From Beaufortia kweichowensis (taxonomy: Eukaryota; Chordata; Actinopteri; Cypriniformes; Gastromyzontidae), in NCBI GenBank assembly GCA_019155185.1, contig CM032813.1, positions 13,001,561-13,065,560 on the forward strand: DNA of 64,000 bases, read 5' to 3'. Of this stretch, positions 1 through 12,800 are shown piece by piece. Positions within the stretch are counted from its first letter, which is position 1. Each line of letters starts with the position of its first letter. A program made the translations under genes and the position numbers. Under the pieces are notes generated by a model. That model did not search any database and was not told where the DNA came from. It saw nothing but the letters and a program-made list of their open reading frames with translations.

Positions 1-646
1 ACCAGAAATAACTCATGCTCAGGTTCTGGGGAATTCATATGAACATACAGTATATCAGGTCAGTTGGGAATAATTTTTAAAAAAATAAAGAGGGGTTGGG
101 GACATCAGCCAAAAGCTAAGTTGTTTCAGAGACAGAGCGAATTCATAAGTTTAGATGAAAGTTCTGTCTTTAGTCTTGTCCTTATTCCTCTCCTTATTCC
201 TGTCCTGCCCTAAGTCTTGTCCTGTAATTGGTATTGTCCTTTCCTTAGTCCTGCTCTTAGTCCTGCTCTTAGTCCTGCTCTTAGTCCTGCTCTTAGTCCT
301 GCTCTTAGTCCTGCTCTTAGTCCTGCTCTTAGTCCTGCTCTTAGTCCTGTCCTGCAGAAGCTGATTGGTTGTGATGTCACTTACTCTTGCATGATTTGCC
401 ATCGTTTCCCAGACTGAATCCAGAGCGACAGCGACACGTCCGGCTTTTGTGGCTGTTACCCAAAAGACAGATGTCTGAACAGCCTCCAGCTTTTCCATAC
501 TGATCCGCTTCACATGCGTGACTCCGTACTAAAGAAGATAGCAGGAGATGAGCAGAAGATTAGGTAAAGCTCGACTTTACTGTACTGATTTCATAATAAA
601 AAACACATTCACTTAAGCACTAGATTGTAGAAGCATGTTTGAGTAC
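1..646. other. LRP1 intron 9 (partial)
   Basis: Non-coding. The only structure seen is a 12-bp minisatellite at 245-348 within a longer CT-rich tract (about 150-350). Open frames here are produced by the repeat, whose period is a multiple of three. Confidence 0.75.
245..348. repeat. 12-bp minisatellite, about 8 perfect copies
   Basis: The unit TTAGTCCTGCTC is repeated head to tail eight times without a mismatch. Degenerate versions (TTATTCCTCTCC-like) continue to the left to about 165 and end with AGTCCTGTCCTG on the right. It lies in LRP1 intron 9, about 300 bp from exon 9. Confidence 0.9.
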
Positions 647-836
647 CAGGGGGCTGACGTCTCTGGTGGTAAACATGCAGAGCTCCACCCTTATCCACAC
701 GGGTCACCACCTGATAGTCTGTACTGTTGAAGCGATTCACGCGTATCACACTGGTTTTTGGCTGCATGTTGGCGTTGTCCGAGTTCGTGGCATAGAGATA
801 GTTCTCAAACACAGTGAGCCCATAAAGATGCTCAAT
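647..836 (-). CDS. lrp1: LRP1 exon 9: last blade segment in window
   Basis: 190 nt. It encodes IEHLYGLTVFENYLYATNSD, then RVNRFNSTDYQVVTRVDKGG and HQRRQPP, followed by donor gtactc. It matches the end of the first LRP1 propeller. The next exon (EGF after the propeller) lies left of the window. Confidence 0.94.
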
Positions 837-3800
837 CTATTTTGGGTAAAAAGAAAGATTTGCATATATTTATGTAAATATATAACCGAGTGAGATGCAC
901 TTAAAAACACATTATTCTGCTTTTTTTGCTGAGCAGCTAAACGATAGCCTTAACTCAAGCAGAGGCCAAATAAATCAAGCTAATATGTTTACAGATATAC
1001 AGCTTTAATAAGATGACTCAATAGCTCTAATGAAACAGAGCTGTCTCTTCCATCTACTAAAGCATTTATCACATTACACACATCACACAGCTCGCTCCAC
1101 GACAGTAATATGCTCCTACATCTTAGTGGGTTCAATGTGAACAGCAGGTGAGATGGATATATGATGGACAGATTAATGGATGCAGAAATAGATGGACAGT
1201 GAGAAAGGTTTCAGTTAAATACTTTAAATAGATAAAAGCTGCTTTAGTGGAAACAGTGTATAGGTCACAGTGTATTTTCTAATGCAATATTTAGCAATTT
1301 CGTGATCTGCCAAATGAGCAAAAATATAGGAGAAGCAAAGTTTGCATAAACATTTTGAAACATTCAGTGCATTATGTTGTCATCATATCCTTACCAGCAG
1401 GCCTTGAATAATGGTGTGTCTGCTCTTGCCTTCGTAATCCACCACCTCGATGTAATCCAGATATGCGTCAGCCCAGTAGACCAACCTGTTAACCAGGTCA
1501 AGTGTGATGCCATGGGGAAAAACAATTTTACTGTCTACAAGTTTTGTCCGGTTCTGGCCATCCATGTCACAGCGTTCAACCTTTGGGATCTGCCCATAGT
1601 CCGTGAAGAAAACCTTTCTGTGTAAGGTAAGATTGGCAGAGTCACTTGTAAATTGTATTTACATAGCCATTTAAACAGCACACGCTGTGTTTTGTTTGGT
1701 GTTGTATGTACAGTATATGAATACATGCTTTGTGTTTTGATTATGTTCATACCCCATGGTGGGGTCCAGAGCTATTCCTTTAGGGTTATAGAGCTCCTGA
1801 TCCAGCAGCGTCACACATGTGGTTCCATCTTTATCACATACAAAGATTCGATCGTCCACGTCATCAACAAAGTAAAAGTTACCTGTTAGCCAGTCAATAG
1901 CCATCTGCTCCACATCTGTATACAACAAAAAAGATGAGAGGAATATAGAGCGTATACACTGACAGAGTGGAAAAACATACTGCTTATTAACTTCAAATAT
2001 GACTTTATTCTCCAAATATTATCACATAATGACTTTATTCTCATAACTTGACTTTTGACTTTAATCTTGTAATTTTATTGATTTACTTATTAATTTTTTA
2101 CTTGGCACATCATTGTATGTAATGAATAATGTATTGGAGGATAGTGTTTTATGGTGAATAAGTCCATCATGAGATGTTTGTGGTCCTCCATTAGTCTAGC
2201 TCGAAAGTGCACATTTTATTTACTTTAATAAGAGAAAACAGCTGTGGGCAGAACAAAAAGTCAGATGGGTTCAGAACAACATAAGCGTGAGAACACTGCC
2301 TGTCCCCTTACTGTCATTTATAATAGTGCTAAAAATAACATCATGTCCCCACATCCATGTTTCACTTTTACTTGCACAATTATGTTCTTTCTCTTTGAAG
2401 GAGCTGAATCAGGAGTCTATCTGGATGTCAGGAGTCTAACATGTCTGCATGTTACACATTCTATAAATAAGATGTTTTAACAGCTGCAACTGCTGCGGCT
2501 AACCGCGGGTTCCTGGTCCACCGAGAACACCCCCCATCCCACCTCCAACACGCCTCTTCTGATCTTAAAATGTCTCAATTTATCAAAAAATCATCTGTTT
2601 TAACTCTAGACGGCCATGTTCTCACACAGGTCTCGCAAAACAGTTTTAGCCAAATATCGGTTGTAAAATGTATCTTTTATTTAGGTAACTTATTAAAGGA
2701 AAACGCATAAACTGTGGTGTCTGTAAAAGCTGAACAAATATGTGAGTACTGTATGCAATGTCAGTGAATGAGAGCCATCGACCGGCTGTAAAAACCTGCC
2801 AGGATTAAGAAAAAACTGTTGAATAAAATGGTGGAAGATGGTTCAGGAAACTCCAGACAGATGAAGAGATGGAAGCGAGAGGGGTGGAGATAGAGACAGT
2901 AAAAAGAGAGTTGGCTTCTTTGGTTTCTACAAAGGAAAGTTGGCCATTGTGCAAGGGCCAGACGTTTACCGGAATCAAGGGCTGTATCCCCAAAGGTGTT
3001 GTTTATTTTAGAGCCGAGTTCTGCCTAAACTTTTCCAGCTGCGCAGACTGAAAGCCAGTGATTAAAAACACAGATCAAAACACATAAAGAAAAGAGCAAG
3101 TGTCCAAATGAAGCTTGAGGAAAACAAATGGCTCATTCCAGAAGGCGTAGAGCAGGACAGAAGAACAACACGCAGAAAAAACAGGCTGTTTCTGTAATTC
3201 CTAGTAAAATCATGAAAGGAGGGTAGGAAATTTAATGTGCTACACAATCTTCCCTTTCCTTCCACAGTGAAGGAAAACAAACAGTGTTTCTGTAGCTCTT
3301 ATTTCCCGAGACGACCTCAGACAAACATCATTTGAGACAAAACTAAAATCTCTTAAACTAAAATAACACTTTTTTTACTTTAATTCTCTCATAAGTTACT
3401 CACCCTTGTGTCATCTCAGATGTATATGACTTCCTTTATTCAGTTCTACACAAATGTCATTTTAGCTTTTTATATATGGCTCAAAAAGATGAAGCTCCAA
3501 AAGCACATACATTCATTTTAAAAGTAACCTTCAAAAATGAGACTCCAATAACCATTATATTTGTCTTCTGAAGTGACATGATGCTGTTGTGATATTATAC
3601 AACTAATATGTGAACAGAGACCCGAGAGCTACATTCACATTTGGCAGCATGTCGATAACTTTAAATCGAACTCGTTGTTGCGTCTTGTGATGTATCATCA
3701 GAAGAGCCCAACACTAAATCAGCTCAAAATAATAATCTCACTGAATTAATATTCCTATTTCTGTCATTCACATTGAAAATCATGTGTTGACAATCATTGT

Positions 3801-6800
3801 CAAATTCCAAATCATGAATAGAAAACTCTTAAATGTATGAGGTTAAAATCCAGTACCAAGCTTGATTAACTTGGTTTATAAATTTGGATCCCTGCAACAC
3901 TTACTTTCTGTGTAACTAATAAAGTAAGAAAAATCTTTGAGAAGTTCCGTCCTAGAGACAGACAGGTGAGTGAGGATAGCCAGAGAAAAAGGGACAAGTT
4001 TCCACAGAGATTAAACCGAAACAATAGTCTGAATGTTAGCAGAGCCAGAAATGTCAGCCGCAGCGGAGCGTGAGCCGATTCAAGCACATGATCGTATAAG
4101 AGGCTTTTCCGGAAACGTTTGTACCAAGCAGACCACACGTCAGAGAACCACTCCCTTCAGCTTTAATCCACATTATTTCATCACACATCTTGCCTTCACA
4201 CTACTGACGCCAAACAAACACACAACAAATGACTTTACTGGGATATCACAACTCAATAAAACGCTCGATTAATGATCTAGTCGCTCACACAAAAAACACT
4301 ACTCCACATATTTTATTATGAACAAGGAACTGTTTTATAGTAAACATACATATATTGCACATTATATGCCAAGACCTCATCTCCACGTGTGACTCTATAA
4401 AGTCTCAGACTGCAGACGGCTGGTTGGGGGAAGCATGCTCATGTCAACCACAATGTCTGGAAAATGTCCCACAAAACAGAATATAAATACAGTATGTGTC
4501 AACCTACACAAACCACTCATAAAACATGCGCATAAAAACACACATGGAAGCTTCCGGAAGAGTCCAGAACAAACAGCTGTCTTACTTCACAACCTGAACT
4601 CAACCCATCAACAGCTCAACCCATTCTGTATGTGTGTGAGTCATTCAGAGAGCCAACTGCATATGTTTACATTTATTCATTTAGCAAGAACCTCAGTTCT
4701 GCTGGTGCTGGGAATTGACAAAACCTTCTGGTCACGAGTCCAGCACGAGTCTAACCAGTGGACCACAACTGGCCACAACTAATACCTCATGTGAACACAG
4801 GGAGAGTTCATACAAACAAGAAATTCTGTCATCAGTTATTCACCCTCATTTGGTTTGTGCCTCTTTCTTCAGTATAAGACAAAAGAAGATATTTTGAGAA
4901 ATATCACCATGTTTATGGAAACAAAAGACAACACACTGGTTAAAAAAAAGAAGCAAAGGAAAAAAGAAAGAAAATAAACCACCTGATCATGTCATTTTGC
5001 GTCACGCTGAGGTCATAAATCACAGAAAACACATTTTTCACAACAACATGGCAACAACAAACCCATCAGATCGAGAGTTCACTTCAGCCCACCGCGTCAG
5101 TACTTCTTCACTTCAGCCAACGATGAGTTCTCAGGAAAGGAATGTTATTTCTAAGTGTTCTTAAAAACTATTTGGAAAATGTGACGTCTAAGTTGTGCAA
5201 CCATCTGCTATAAAAATACCAAATCACTTTACACTATTACAATTACACTGAAGCATTTATTTTCTTTGTAAGAAGGTTTAATCATTGTTTAAAATCATTA
5301 CATGCTACACACATTTCAGCATGCAACTTTAGTTTTTTTAATCTCTTTCTATTTCTGTCATTCACACACATGCAGTAGTCAGATTTATCTTTAACTCTAA
5401 AGGCAGGAACTCAATAACTGGCAACAGGAAGTCAATGATGTCTTTATCACTTCCTAGTGAGGGCACACTGCAGTCGACTCTGCGACCTTTGACAGTTAAA
5501 TGCTTTTACACAGCTGGAAACTTTCCAAACACTGGAAAATAATGCGGTGCAACAGTTGCGTTTCAAAACTAAAATGTTCCACACTGAGCAAATGAAGAGC
5601 AAACTAACTAGCTGAACGCCAGACTTACTGAAACAGACACAACACACAACTACACACAACAGATAAACAGCTCTGAAGCATGATGAGCGAATCGCTATTA
5701 ATGATGGGAACATGATGAGTAACTCACTACTAATTCTGACAGAATTTAATGATAGCATGTTGCTATCTATTAACATGGAAAAAATATTGAAAAGAAATCT
5801 AAGGCTGTGTGTCCACCCGAGTGTTTTACTGTGGTTAAAAATGCCGGAAGCTTGTCTGAAAACGGCAGTTGTGTGCACTTGACAGCATTGTGTACTGAGG
5901 CGGGTTGGTTCCTAATAAATAATGTCTTACTAATATCAAATTTTTGTGTTCGAGCCTGACCAGCTGGAAACGTGGCCAAAACCCCTCTAAAACCAGCCTG
6001 TCATCCCAGCTTAACCAGCTAAAACCAGGCTGGGAGGGTGTCCAAGCTTATGCCTGGTTCACACTACACGATTTTAGCCCGAATCTGGCACGATCCGTTT
6101 GACGTAAGGTGTCGTAGGGATTCGTAAATGACAATGGACGTCGGGATGCAAGAATTGATTGTTTCATCTCGTACAGTGTGTCATAGTATATGACAACCGA
6201 AACCGCGTCTGCGATAGTTCACGACGTCACGACAGAAAGACTAGCATGTTGAATTTTTTTGCGATCCTTCACGACGGGTTCCGTCACATGGGTGACGCTG
6301 ACCAATCGGAGCACAGACGCTTTTTGTACACAACTTTCAAACATGGCGAAACGCAAGAGAGATTATCTTGCGTTTGTTACTGGCTAATAACAAAATATTT
6401 AATATGAAAAGAACGATATTTTACCTCAAGCCAGGAACGTGTCCATGTTCGGGTTTTCTTTCTTTTTTTGCGCTTTTCTAAACATAAGACAGCCAGTACA
6501 AAACACGCCGCTTCAGTCATTGTTTACGCTCTTGTTTCTCACGCGCGACATGACAACAAACGACGATTGGTCGCATAGCAACGTGTAGTCTGACATGTTT
6601 CAAGTCCAGGACACGACAAGATTTTTGGAGTCAAAATCGCGTAATCTAACACAGTGACTATCGTAACAGACAAAAAAAATCATGTAGTCTGAACCAGGCA
6701 TTAGTCCTGCAGAGTTTAGCTCCAACCCTAATCAAACACACAGGAAACTAATTAATTAAGATCTTACTAAGCAGAATAGATACTTTCAGGCAGGTGTGTT

Positions 6801-9800
6801 GAGGCGGTTGGAGCTAAACTTTGGCACAGTCCAGTGTCCCTTCAGGTTGTATACAGACATACAGTTGTATCAGGAGCATGTGCCGATTGGTTGGTGTGGT
6901 ATTTGTCCACATTTACATTTAGACATTTACATTTAGGCATTTAGCTGACGCTTTTATCGAAAGCGACTTACAAATATTAGGAGACAACCCTGGTCAGGTT
7001 CACAGTATCAAAGCAAAGAGCCCCTCCTGCACTGAGCAACACTGACAGGCTGAGCGGTTTCCCCAAAGTGAAACATTTTTCAACTCTTGATGTCTGGACA
7101 AAAAACAGCGAGCTGCTGATGTTTTTTAAAAGTGCGACACTTCCATTAAAAACAACTGATGAAAGATGCCGCCCGCAGGACAAAACGCTCCAGAGGACAC
7201 ACAGCCTTAGACTCTGAAATTGAGTTAAGTTAAATGATATGATTTTTAAACGTACTGAGACAGTGTTGAAATAATGTCAGTATTGTCAGCTGTCTGCACC
7301 GCTGCTGTAAAATACTACAGTATTTCTATCTTCCACTCTCACTTTTACAGGGAAAATATAGAATAAATCCTTTCTGTTGTAGTGCATTCAGAGTCTCAGA
7401 CCGACATGTATTACTGTAAATCAAAAGGGAAGTCTAATTATGCAGAAGTGCTTATGATAAGTGATGATGAGTAATAAGATGAGTACTGTGGCAGAGGCTT
7501 TTCACTGAATAAAGATTTACCATACCATCTTATCTTTACATAAAGCTATCATACAGCTTTAAAAGATTCATATAGCACACTTAAGTAGTACGATGAGCTA
7601 CTTTAAAAGTGTTTTAAGAGCTTGACAGGCTCTGTCCTCGTTCACTTTCACTGGATAAAAACCATATGAGCTTCCTGCTAAACATCTCCTTCACTGTGTT
7701 CCACAGAAGTCAGAATCAGATCTCGCAGACAATGTAACCAACTATTTCACAATGTGGATTATACAAAAACGTATGATTATTGGAAAAAGGAAGTATACTG
7801 TAAAATTCCATCGCTAACTCCTCTAAACACAACCGTCAGCAGATTGTATGACTACAAACGAATGCCAAAATACCAATTCATATAAATTCTACAAATTCAC
7901 TAAAATGTAAAATAGTTACAATTTGCCATGAGAAAGAGTAAATGATGACAAAATTCTCATTTGTGAAGTGAGTAAAGTGGTGTGTAACGTGACTTACGGT
8001 GTAAGCTGAGGGAGATGTTGATGGTCCTCTCCTCCGTAAAGCTTTTCAGTCCAGTTATCTTGGCACACTTTAGATGTGTACCTGCGGGTGAGTCGCCCAC
8101 ATTGATCCAGCATACCGTTTCCTGTGCGTACAGGAAGTCCATGGCTGTGGTCTGTTTTGTGGTTGTGTAGAGGGACGGGCTGCCGGATCCGCTCAGAGAC
8201 GTGATCTGGATGTTCTGAGAGTTTGCGATGACTAACGCAGGCAGACGGTCTACAGGCACTAAAGACACACAAAAACAACCGTTGAGCCATCATTATACAA
8301 TAAACTAAGACAAAACAACCTGAACCTGGTCAGTGGAACAGTTAAATCTCACCATTCTTGGCCTTGCAGGAGCGATTGTCCGGTTGGACGAGATAACCTT
8401 CCACACAGGAGCAGGTGTACGAGCCGTCTGTGTTTGTGCACGTCTGACTGCAGGTGCCGTATATCGTACACTCATCAAAGTCTGATCACACACATACGAT
8501 TAAAGAACAAACATCAGCTGAGATCATAATGAGGCATGACCTAACCAGACGCACCATATTTTCATATTTAGTATACTGTGTGTTTAACATGTGTAATGCA
8601 GTCACACAAAATCAGAACCATATGTTAGAATTTTCATCTGATTTAATGTAGCTAAATGCATTTTGTGCGGTTAACACGTTTATTTTATTTGATGATATTG
8701 GAATATGACTTATTGAGGTGGCTGCTGAAGGATATATGTGATTTATTATTCAGGAGTAGAGTATACAATTGTCAAAGAAATATATATTAGGAGGCGAATT
8801 TCACCTCATTCGAGATCTATTGCATTAAATCCATGAAAGGGTTCAGTTTTAAGTGATCGTGCTAAAGTAGAAATGATCTGTCATGATGAATGCGTCTGTG
8901 TAGCTGCATTAAATGCTGTTACTAAAAATGTCTGAGCTGTAATTAATAAAAGTAGTTGTGCAAGTAGTTCATTTATACAATTTAGGGTTGGGTTTTATAT
9001 GTATATATATATATATATTATATTGTCAGTGTGACAACCAACCTTTACAGGTTTTCCCATCAGTGCTGATCTCATATCCGCTCTTGCAGTAACACATGGA
9101 GCCGGTGCGGGTTACAGCACAGTTATCTTGACAACCAGCGAGAGTACAGTTCAACATGAGTTCTGCAGAGATCAAACCAGATGACAGTGAGACGTCACAA
9201 CTACACAATCAATTACAAGACAACTCACACTGACCATCTACAGTAACATACAAAACAACATTTCAACTAACACTACCTGGGAAGTTCTGTGCAAATATTT
9301 TTATCATACTAAGTGTCACCGAACAGAAGGGACGGAGTCAGCGGATGCAAAATAAGGTATCTTTAATGAAAACAAACACAAGATGATAAATCAAAACAGG
9401 TATGTAACTTAAACAAATACTGTCCTTTGGAAGTGCCGAAGAGTAGTGGTGAACACAGAAGACGAGAAGATGACAAAGAAGACGAGACGAAGATAAATCC
9501 ACTTGCAGTTGATTTCACACACAGGTAAGAGTCCGGGTAACAAACGTTTAGACTGGACAGTGACTGGTAGGGGGTGAGTGTCCTTTATACAAGTGCGGTG
9601 ATGACGGTCAGGTGGTGGTGATCAGAATTCGGAGATGGGAGGCGTTGTGATTGGAGTGCGTTGTGATTGAGTGCTTGAGCCTGGCGTATCCGTAACAGTA
9701 CCCCCTCCACCGGCGCTCCAGAGGGCAGGGGACCCCCAGCCCGTGGTGGTCTTCCTCTACCACGAGGGGCGGTCTGTCAGGAGGTGCAGTGGAAGGTGTG

Positions 9801-12800
9801 TAGCAAGGGCCGGGTCAAGTATATGTCATCTCGTGGAACCATGACCGCTCCTCAGGCCCGTAGCCCTCCCAGTCAACCAGGTACTCCAACCTCCCACCAC
9901 GAGGCGTCGGGGGAGTCCAGGATGTCTTTGCCGCATATACTGTTCCTTCTTCCAGTACCAAAGGGAGAGGGTTCCACGCCAGGCTCTGTGGAGGGAAGAA
10001 CAGAGGGATGGTGAGGTTTCAATAGGGACAAACAATCACGGTACTCAGCCCGGTTTTGGAGCTTGTAGGTGACAGGGTTGATTTGTTGGATGATTGAAAA
10101 GGGACCAATGAATCCCGGGGACTCAGCTTCGGCAGGGCACCATGAGACGAATATCTCTAGTGGACAGCCATACCTTTTGTCCTGGTTGGTAGACAGGAGC
10201 ATCAGAAGCTGGCCGAAGGTTGGCTGTCAGCCTGCGTCGATTCACTGCACGTTGGAGGTGGTGATGAGCTGGAGTCCCAGACTCTCTCGCTCTGCGGAAC
10301 CAGTAATCCACGGCTGGGACATCTGAAGGTTCGCCTGACCAAGGGAACATGGGGGGTTGGTACCCCAGGACACACTGGAAGGGAGTAAGATTAGTAGAGG
10401 GCTGGCGAAGGGAGTTCTGGGCATATTCTGCCCAGCCGAGATACTGGCTCCAAGAGTCCTGCTGGTCACTGCAGTAGGTCTGTAAATACCTGCTGATCTC
10501 CTGGACCTTTCTTTCCGTCTGCCCGTTGGTTTGAGGATGGTACCCAGATGACAGACTGATGGTCACACCTAGGAGGGAGAAGAATGCTTTCCATACACGT
10601 GAGATAAACTGTGGACCTCTGTCTGACACAATATCTTCTGGAATACCAAAGTACCTGAATACATGATTGAAGAGTCTCAGCAGTCGTCATGGCCGTGGGC
10701 AAACCTCTCAAAGGTATTAATCTACAGGATTTGGAGAATCTGTCTACTACGATGAAGATACATGTACAGTTATTGGAGGGTAGGTCAGTGATGAAGTCCA
10801 CCCCCTAGGTGTGACCAGGGCGGTTAGGAGGCATGGAGCTTACCAGCAGGTAGGTGGCGAGGACCTTGGCTACTGGCACACTCCTGGCAACCCATGCATC
10901 GTATCTTCTGGCGTCGGCGGCCATGTTGGGCCACCAGAAGCGTGCCTTCAGGGGCGAGAGAGTCTCATTGGCCCTGGGTGCCAGTTTAACAGTGAGTCAT
11001 GTGGATGATGGAGATGCACGCTGGCAGCGAGAGGGAGATATTGTAATCCAGGTGCGGAGCTTGAGGTGGAGCATTGGCCGAGGGAGTGTCTCTTCTTCCC
11101 AAGTGATGGGACTTACGACCAGTGGTTCTTTTGATGAACGGTAAAGTTCGCAAACCCAAGAAAGCTGGATCTTTGATGGTGGTAGGAGTGGGCCAAGAGG
11201 TGATGGCAGTGACTTTCCTCTCGTCCATTTGGATGCCACTACTGTTGATGTTATAACCAAGGAACTGCACTGAGGGAAGATATTTCTCATGAGGAAAGAG
11301 CTGATACTCCCTCAGGCGTTCTAGGACCTCCGCTCACGTGTTGGCGATTAAAGCCAAACCCGGGGAGTAGATCAGGATGTCATCAATATACACAAGTACA
11401 GATTTATGAAGAAACTCCCGAGACACCTCATGGATAAAGTCTTGGAAGGCGGAATAGCCAGTCCATCTGGCATGACCAGGTATTCGTAGTGTCCAGTGGG
11501 TGTGGCGAAGGTGACTTTCCATTCATCCCCTTCTTCAATTGAATGAGGGTTGTAGCTGCGGAGGTCCAACTTGGTGAAGATAGTGGCACCTGGAGCTGTT
11601 CCAATGCGGCTGGGGCCGAGAGGAAGGGGATACGGAATACCGTAATCTTGTTGAGGGCTCTGTAATTTGAAGTCCGCCGTCTTTCTTGGCCACAAAGAAG
11701 AAACTTCAGGGGAAGTAGATGGGCCAGATGTAACCTTGGGCTAAGCGCCTCCGTAATGTAATCCTCCATGGCCTTCTCCTCCGGGATGGAAAGAGGATAG
11801 ATCGTCCTTTGGCACTGGCTCATTCAAGGAAACAGATTCGCACAGTCCCATGGCCGATGTGGAGGTAATTGGGAGGCTCTCCTGGGGGCAGAACCGTCAC
11901 TGAAGTGGGCGAAGTCTTCTGGAATGTCCACTGACCTCCTCTCCATAGGGCTTTCAACGGATGTGGAGCATAGGGGAAGTTCAACTTGGAGCTGGACACG
12001 GACGTGACAAGAGACAGGTTTGAAAACAATGGAGCCCACTTCAGGACTTCACCAGTTCTCCAGGAGAGGATAGGATGGTGCTTCTCTAACCAAGAGCCCA
12101 AGAACTCACGTCAGCGGTGGAATCCTCCAGAACCAGCAGGAAATCACTTCAGAGTGTAACACCCCTACGGTGAGGCTGATGGATTCCGCCCTCCGTGTCA
12201 AGGCCCGGCTAACTGGGGATCCCGTTATGGAGCAGAGAGTGCAGGTGGGTATAGCGATCGTCTTGAGTTTGAGTTACCCGGCAGAGGGAGCCAGAGATGA
12301 AGTTGCCCGGCCGACCCGGAGTCGAGGGAGGGCGGAAACTGAAAAGGAGGTAGAGAGGCAGTAAGGGATACAAAGTGGTAAAGGGTTTTAGATTTTCACT
12401 ATTGGGAATGGCTGCACTCACCATTTGGCGTGCTGGTCGAGGCAGGGCAGCTGAGATGTGCCCCGGACCTCCGCAGTAAAGGCAGAGCTGATTCATGGCC
12501 GGGCGATGGCGTTCTGAGAAGGACAGTCTAGAAGTGTCGATTTTACATAGGCTCTTGGCTGGTTCTGGAGGGCTGACCGTAGCTGGCGGGCGGGAGGGAG
12601 GCAGCAGAGTTTTTTCAGGTTGAGACTCGTGACACAGTTGGATAGTGCCGTTCGGATGGATAGCTGAATAAATTGATTGAGATCCATATCATCATCATAT
12701 GTGGTCAGTTGCAACCTCACCTGGGGATTCAAGCCTTGGCGATATGCAGTGATCAGCGCCCTTTCGTTCCAGCCGCTCTTGGAAGCCAGAGTCATGCGTA

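Larger units (their letters stand above)
1916..7997. other. LRP1 intron 6
   Basis: 6.1 kb intron. Recognisable contents are MITE-like debris with the 'tcatctcagatgtatatgac' type sequence near 3390-3560 and 4830-4900, a SINE fragment at 4668-4770, a 650-bp DNA transposon at 6051-6700, a short palindromic element at 6713-6820 and a SINE fragment at 6909-6987. Nothing coding was recognised. Confidence 0.7.

Noticed and set aside
245..348. CRISPR-like array
   Set aside because: There are no spacers; it is a head-to-tail minisatellite in a vertebrate intron.
151..513. Open frames on both strands over the 12-bp repeat
   Set aside because: They exist because the repeat period is divisible by three and lacks stops in those frames; the peptides are simple repeats (RTKS / LLVL).
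7994..8293. A second open frame over LRP1 exon 6
   Set aside because: It is a shadow frame of the true LRP1 exon and runs into intron sequence.
9784..11144. Plus-strand open frames over the gypsy pol region
   Set aside because: They are antisense shadows of the minus-strand integrase and RT sequence.
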